NCBI GenBank assembly: GCA_020859965.1 | Contig: JAJBVF010000102.1 | Span: 1 to 9,935, forward strand | Length of the DNA stretch: 9,935 bases | Direction: 5' to 3' | DNA from: Clostridiales bacterium | Lineage (GTDB): Bacteria > Bacillota > Clostridia > Lachnospirales > Lachnospiraceae | The notes under the pieces: model-generated | What the model was told of the DNA's origin: nothing | Databases searched by the model: none | Seen by the model: the letters and a program-made list of their open reading frames with translations, nothing else | Program-made: the position numbers and the translations under genes | Shown here: piece by piece, positions 7,772 through 9,935 of the stretch | How the letters are laid out: each line of letters opens with the position of its first letter | How positions within the stretch are numbered: the stretch's first letter is position 1

Positions 7772-7840
7772 AATTTACAGCTGCGAGAGATGGACAGTAT
7801 AAATGTTTACTACTAATAAGAGATGAATATTAAAATTATG

Positions 7841-7869
7841 TTGACATTTTAACTTGTTTTTGCTATATT
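7841..7869 (+). promoter_or_regulatory. Upstream recA promoter (P1)
   Basis: TTGACA (7841-7846), a 17-bp spacer and TATATT (7864-7869), with TG at 7861-7862 making an extended -10. Transcription would start near 7876 and give a leader of about 124 nt ahead of recA. The LexA box lies about 95 nt downstream of that start, so LexA would have to act here as a roadblock, if at all. Confidence 0.7.
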
Positions 7870-7930
7870 AGCAGCAAGGAAAAAGGGAGGTCATTTACCT
7901 GTAGAAGATAGCAGGTATTAAAAGAAATAC

Positions 7931-7959
7931 TTGACATTACTTTAAAAGTAGGTTAGGAT
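7931..7959 (+). promoter_or_regulatory. Downstream recA promoter (P2)
   Basis: TTGACA (7931-7936), a 17-bp spacer and TAGGAT (7954-7959). The start would be near 7966, only a few bases upstream of the LexA box at 7971, so LexA bound there would block initiation or clearance. This is the likely DNA-damage-inducible recA promoter. Confidence 0.65.
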
Positions 7960-7970
7960 ATTTAAAAAGG

Positions 7971-7984
7971 CGAACATAAGTTCG
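7971..7984. promoter_or_regulatory. LexA (SOS) operator of recA
   Basis: The sequence CGAACATAAGTTCG has perfect 5-bp arms CGAAC and GTTCG around a 4-nt centre. This matches the Gram-positive LexA/DinR box (CGAAC-N4-GTTCG class). It lies just after the predicted P2 start and ends 15 nt before the recA ATG, immediately ahead of the ribosome binding site. RecA is a classic LexA regulon member. Confidence 0.93.
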
Positions 7985-7999
7985 AAAAAGGAGAAGAAT

Positions 8000-9082
8000 A
8001 TGGCACAGGATGATAAATTGAAGGCACTGGATGCCGCACTTACACAGATTGAGAAGCAGTTTGGCAAAGGTGCCGTGATGAAACTTGGAGACACGGGTAC
8101 CCATATGAACATTGAGACTACACCGACCGGCTCTCTGAGCCTTGACATTGCACTGGGGCTTGGCGGGATACCGAAGGGCAGGATTGTTGAGATTTATGGT
8201 CCGGAGTCCAGTGGTAAGACGACGGTTGCCTTGCATATGGTGGCGGAAGTGCAGAAGCGCGGCGGGATCGCAGGATTTATTGATGCGGAGCATGCGCTTG
8301 ACCCTGTATATGCGAAGAATATCGGTGTCGATATTGACAATCTTTATATATCCCAGCCGGACAATGGAGAGCAGGGACTTGAGATCACGGAGACTATGGT
8401 TCGTTCCGGCGCAGTGGACATTATTATTGTAGACTCTGTGGCGGCTCTGGTTCCGAAGGCTGAGATCGAAGGGGATATGGGTGATGCTCATGTAGGTCTG
8501 CAGGCGCGCCTGATGTCGCAGGCATTACGGAAGCTGACGGGTGTGATCAGCAAGTCGAATTGTACGGTCATCTTTATCAATCAGCTCCGTGAGAAGGTTG
8601 GTATCATGTTTGGCAATCCGGAGACTACGACCGGTGGCCGCGCACTGAAATTCTATTCTTCTATCCGCCTGGACGTGCGCAGAGTAGAATCCCTGAAGCA
8701 GAGCGGAGAAGTTATTGGAAACCATGTGCGTGTGAAAGTAGTTAAGAATAAGATCGCACCGCCGTTTCGGGAGGCGGAGTTTGATATTATGTTTGGTAAG
8801 GGAATTTCCCGTGAAGGAGATATTCTTGATCTGGCGGCGAATAATAATATTATTAATAAAAGCGGTGCATGGTATGCCTATCAGGGAAATAAGATCGGGC
8901 AGGGGCGTGAGAACGCTAAGATATATCTGAGAGAACATCCTGATGTGATGGAAGAAGTGGATCGAAAGGTACGTCAGCAGTACGGATTGATCGAGGCGGA
9001 TGAGCCAGAAGAAAGTGAAGCAGTATCTGCTACAGCGGATGGAATGGATCAGGCGGAAGACAATTTAGCGGGAGTGGAGTAA
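8000..9082 (+). CDS. recA: Recombinase RecA
   Basis: Forms ATP-dependent filaments on single-stranded DNA, drives homologous pairing and strand exchange, and stimulates LexA self-cleavage in the SOS response. The 360 residues match the family. Visible are the N-terminal helix with ALTQIEKQFGKG (13-24), Walker A GPESSGKT (67-74), the Walker B region DIIIVDSVAAL, the L1 region with EGDMGDAHVGLQAR, the L2 region NQLREKVGIMFGNPETTTGG, and an acidic C-terminal tail (about the last 27 residues) of the kind known to moderate RecA activity. The start is fixed by AAGGAGAAG (7988-7996) close to the ATG and by the family N-terminus. Two promoters and a LexA box precede it. recX begins 10 nt after the stop with no terminator between, so both are expected to be SOS-induced together. 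Confidence 0.99.
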   Translation: MAQDDKLKALDAALTQIEKQFGKGAVMKLGDTGTHMNIETTPTGSLSLDIALGLGGIPKGRIVEIYGPESSGKTTVALHMVAEVQKRGGIAGFIDAEHALDPVYAKNIGVDIDNLYISQPDNGEQGLEITETMVRSGAVDIIIVDSVAALVPKAEIEGDMGDAHVGLQARLMSQALRKLTGVISKSNCTVIFINQLREKVGIMFGNPETTTGGRALKFYSSIRLDVRRVESLKQSGEVIGNHVRVKVVKNKIAPPFREAEFDIMFGKGISREGDILDLAANNNIINKSGAWYAYQGNKIGQGRENAKIYLREHPDVMEEVDRKVRQQYGLIEADEPEESEAVSATADGMDQAEDNLAGVE

Positions 9083-9092
9083 TAAAATCCAT

Positions 9093-9701
9093 ATGGAGCA
9101 TGTGATAGAAATCATGAAGCAGTCCGGTGGCCGATATCGGATTTCTCTTGAGAGCGGACTTCAGTTTCCTCTCTATGGAAAGGAGCTTCAGGAATGTGGT
9201 ATATGTGAAGGCGGAGAAATAAGCGAAGACACGTTGGCATATATTATGGAAGACCTTCTGCCAAAGAGAGCCCGGCTCCGGTCGATGCACCTGCTGGAGA
9301 AAATGGATCGGACAGAGTCTCAGCTTCGTCAGAAGCTGAGACAGTCCTCTTATCCGGAGGAGATTATCGATGATGCATTACGTTATGTTAAGAATTTCCA
9401 CTATGTAGATGATCTGCGTTATGCCAGGAACTATCTTGAAAATCACGCAGACGTGAAAAGTCTCCGGGAGATGGAGCAGGCTTTATACGTGAAAGGCATT
9501 TCGAAAGAGATCATTGAACAAGCAATCTCTGAGATAGAGCTTCCCGATGAGGAAAAACAGATAACTGCTCTTCTTGTAAAAAAACATTATGATCCAGGGA
9601 ATGCTGATCCCAAAGAGCAGCGCAGGATGTATGCGTTTCTGATGCGAAGAGGGTATCATGCGGCATCGATTGCTCATGTTTTGCATTACGCTCAGGATTG
9701 A
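9093..9701 (+). CDS. recX: Recombination regulator RecX
   Basis: Small cytoplasmic protein that binds RecA filaments and usually limits their growth. The 202 residues are helix-rich and show the family pattern of repeated three-helix units: RARLRSMHLLEKMDRTESQLRQKL (about 58-81), then NFHYVDDLRYARNYLENH and GISKEIIEQAISEI, then MRRGYHAASIAHVL near the C-terminus. It is longer than the enterobacterial protein (about 166 residues) but shorter than the Bacillus one (about 264). GGAGTGGAG (9071-9079), overlapping the end of recA, lies 13 nt before the ATG; this long spacing suggests weak initiation, fitting the need for much less RecX than RecA. A perfect 11-bp hairpin lies inside the coding region at 9317-9342. 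No canonical terminator with a U-tract is seen after the stop. Confidence 0.93.
   Translation: MEHVIEIMKQSGGRYRISLESGLQFPLYGKELQECGICEGGEISEDTLAYIMEDLLPKRARLRSMHLLEKMDRTESQLRQKLRQSSYPEEIIDDALRYVKNFHYVDDLRYARNYLENHADVKSLREMEQALYVKGISKEIIEQAISEIELPDEEKQITALLVKKHYDPGNADPKEQRRMYAFLMRRGYHAASIAHVLHYAQD
9317..9342 (+). repeat. Perfect 11-bp inverted repeat inside recX
   Basis: GTCTCAGCTTC (9317-9327) pairs completely with GAAGCTGAGAC (9332-9342) around the tetraloop GTCA. It encodes residues about 75-84 of RecX, including the conserved SQLRQKL helix. No T-tract follows, so it is not a standard terminator, but it would form a stable mRNA hairpin about 225 nt after the start codon. Confidence 0.75.
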
Positions 9702-9787
9702 TATAAGTCGGTCACAATTCCATTAACATTGTATAATGTGTAGTTCATGAATGCCGATATCGCCAGACATATAAGAAAATGGTTTGC

Positions 9788-9812
9788 TTCCGCAATTACA
9801 GTAATTGCGGAA
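9788..9812. repeat. Perfect 25-bp palindrome after recX
   Basis: TTCCGCAATTAC (9788-9799) and GTAATTGCGGAA (9801-9812) are exact reverse complements around a single A. On the + strand it is followed by A-runs rather than T-runs, and on the - strand by only a short, distant TTTT, so it does not fit an intrinsic terminator well in either direction. It could be a protein-binding site, an mRNA 3'-end hairpin protecting recX mRNA, or a degenerate terminator. It lies 28 bp before the -35 of the tRNA promoter. A lone TATAAT at 9732-9737, with no convincing -35, is also present in this gap. Confidence 0.7.
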
Positions 9813-9868
9813 AAAATCAAAAAAAAGTTGAAAAAACATTTGACAAATCCAGAGTTCGAGTATATAAT
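9811..9868 (+). promoter_or_regulatory. tRNA promoter with phased upstream A-tracts
   Basis: The core is TTGACA (9840-9845), a 17-bp spacer and TATAAT (9863-9868), a perfect sigma-A consensus. Three A-runs lie just upstream, at 9811-9816, 9819-9826 and 9831-9836, with centres 9 and 11 bp apart, roughly one helical turn. Relative to a start near 9875 they fall at about -41, -52 and -61, the position of UP elements bound by the RNA polymerase alpha subunit. This is the kind of promoter expected for stable RNA. Confidence 0.85.
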
Positions 9869-9888
9869 AATCAATGCTGATGAGGCAG

Positions 9889-9935
9889 GTGCGCATAGCT
9901 CAGCTGGATAGAGCGTTTGGCTACGGACCAAAAGG
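9889..9935 (+). tRNA. tRNA-Arg(ACG), 3' part beyond the window
   Basis: The 5' half of a tRNA fits the cloverleaf: acceptor strand GTGCGCA (9889-9895), T8-A9, D-stem GCTC/GAGC (9898-9901 with 9911-9914) around a GG-containing D-loop, anticodon stem TTTGG/CCAAA (9916-9920 with 9928-9932) and loop CTACGGA. The anticodon is ACG (9923-9925), read as ICG after A34 deamination, decoding CGU, CGC and CGA arginine codons. The variable loop begins at 9933; the T-arm and the 3' acceptor strand are cut off by the window edge. Confidence 0.93.

Noticed and set aside
6502..7773. Long open frame on the - strand opposite rseP
   Set aside because: It lies opposite a well-supported gene and its translation shows no recognisable domain; a shadow of rseP codon use.
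7694..7787. 8-bp direct repeat GCTGCGAG at 7694-7701 and 7780-7787 as target-site duplication around the GC-rich island
   Set aside because: About one exact 8-mer repeat is expected by chance in a 355-bp gap, and no terminal inverted repeats mark an inserted element.
8842..8856. AT-rich palindrome within recA
   Set aside because: Encodes a run of Asn and Ile codons in a conserved part of RecA; low-complexity codon effect.
9692..9931. - strand open frame with hydrophobic stretch
   Set aside because: Starts with TTG inside the tRNA gene, no ribosome site, and its hydrophobic residues come from AT-rich promoter DNA.

Overview
The window looks like a chromosomal core-gene segment from a Gram-positive member of the Clostridia, most likely Lachnospiraceae-like. 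The evidence is the Firmicute gene order pyrH-frr-uppS-cdsA-dxr-rseP, strong AGGAG-type ribosome binding sites, a Gram-positive LexA box (CGAAC-N4-GTTCG) in front of recA, and UMP kinase wording (GGTGHPYFSTD, LLAKSVDGVYDSDP) that I recall from that family. All genes are on the + strand and none looks broken. I saw no mobile element, CRISPR array or phage gene.

Layout. (1) Positions 1-2219 hold the 3' part of a P-type cation ATPase gene that enters from the left edge. (2) A promoter near 2250 and a roughly 126-nt leader precede pyrH (UMP kinase) and frr (ribosome recycling factor). A terminator-like hairpin follows frr. (3) uppS, cdsA, dxr and rseP follow with short gaps: undecaprenyl diphosphate synthase, CDP-diglyceride synthase, DXP reductoisomerase and the site-2 membrane protease. 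A strong intrinsic terminator lies 4 nt after the rseP stop. (4) A 355-bp control region holds a GC-rich inverted-repeat island, two sigma-A-type promoters and a perfect LexA operator. It leads into recA, and recX follows 10 nt after recA. (5) A 187-bp AT-rich gap holds a perfect 25-bp palindrome, then phased A-tracts and a consensus promoter for a tRNA-Arg(ACG) gene cut by the right edge.

How the genes work together. pyrH and frr serve pyrimidine nucleotide supply and translation. dxr opens the MEP isoprenoid pathway, whose products feed UppS to make the C55 lipid carrier for cell-wall synthesis. CdsA makes CDP-diacylglycerol for phospholipids, and RseP cleaves membrane-embedded regulators. 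RecA carries out recombination and SOS induction, and RecX modulates RecA filaments.

I do not see an undescribed multi-gene system here. The items worth a second look are regulatory: the recA control region, a perfect 11-bp hairpin inside recX, the GC-rich island before recA, the palindrome and A-tracts before the tRNA, and the hairpin splitting the pyrH-to-rseP run.
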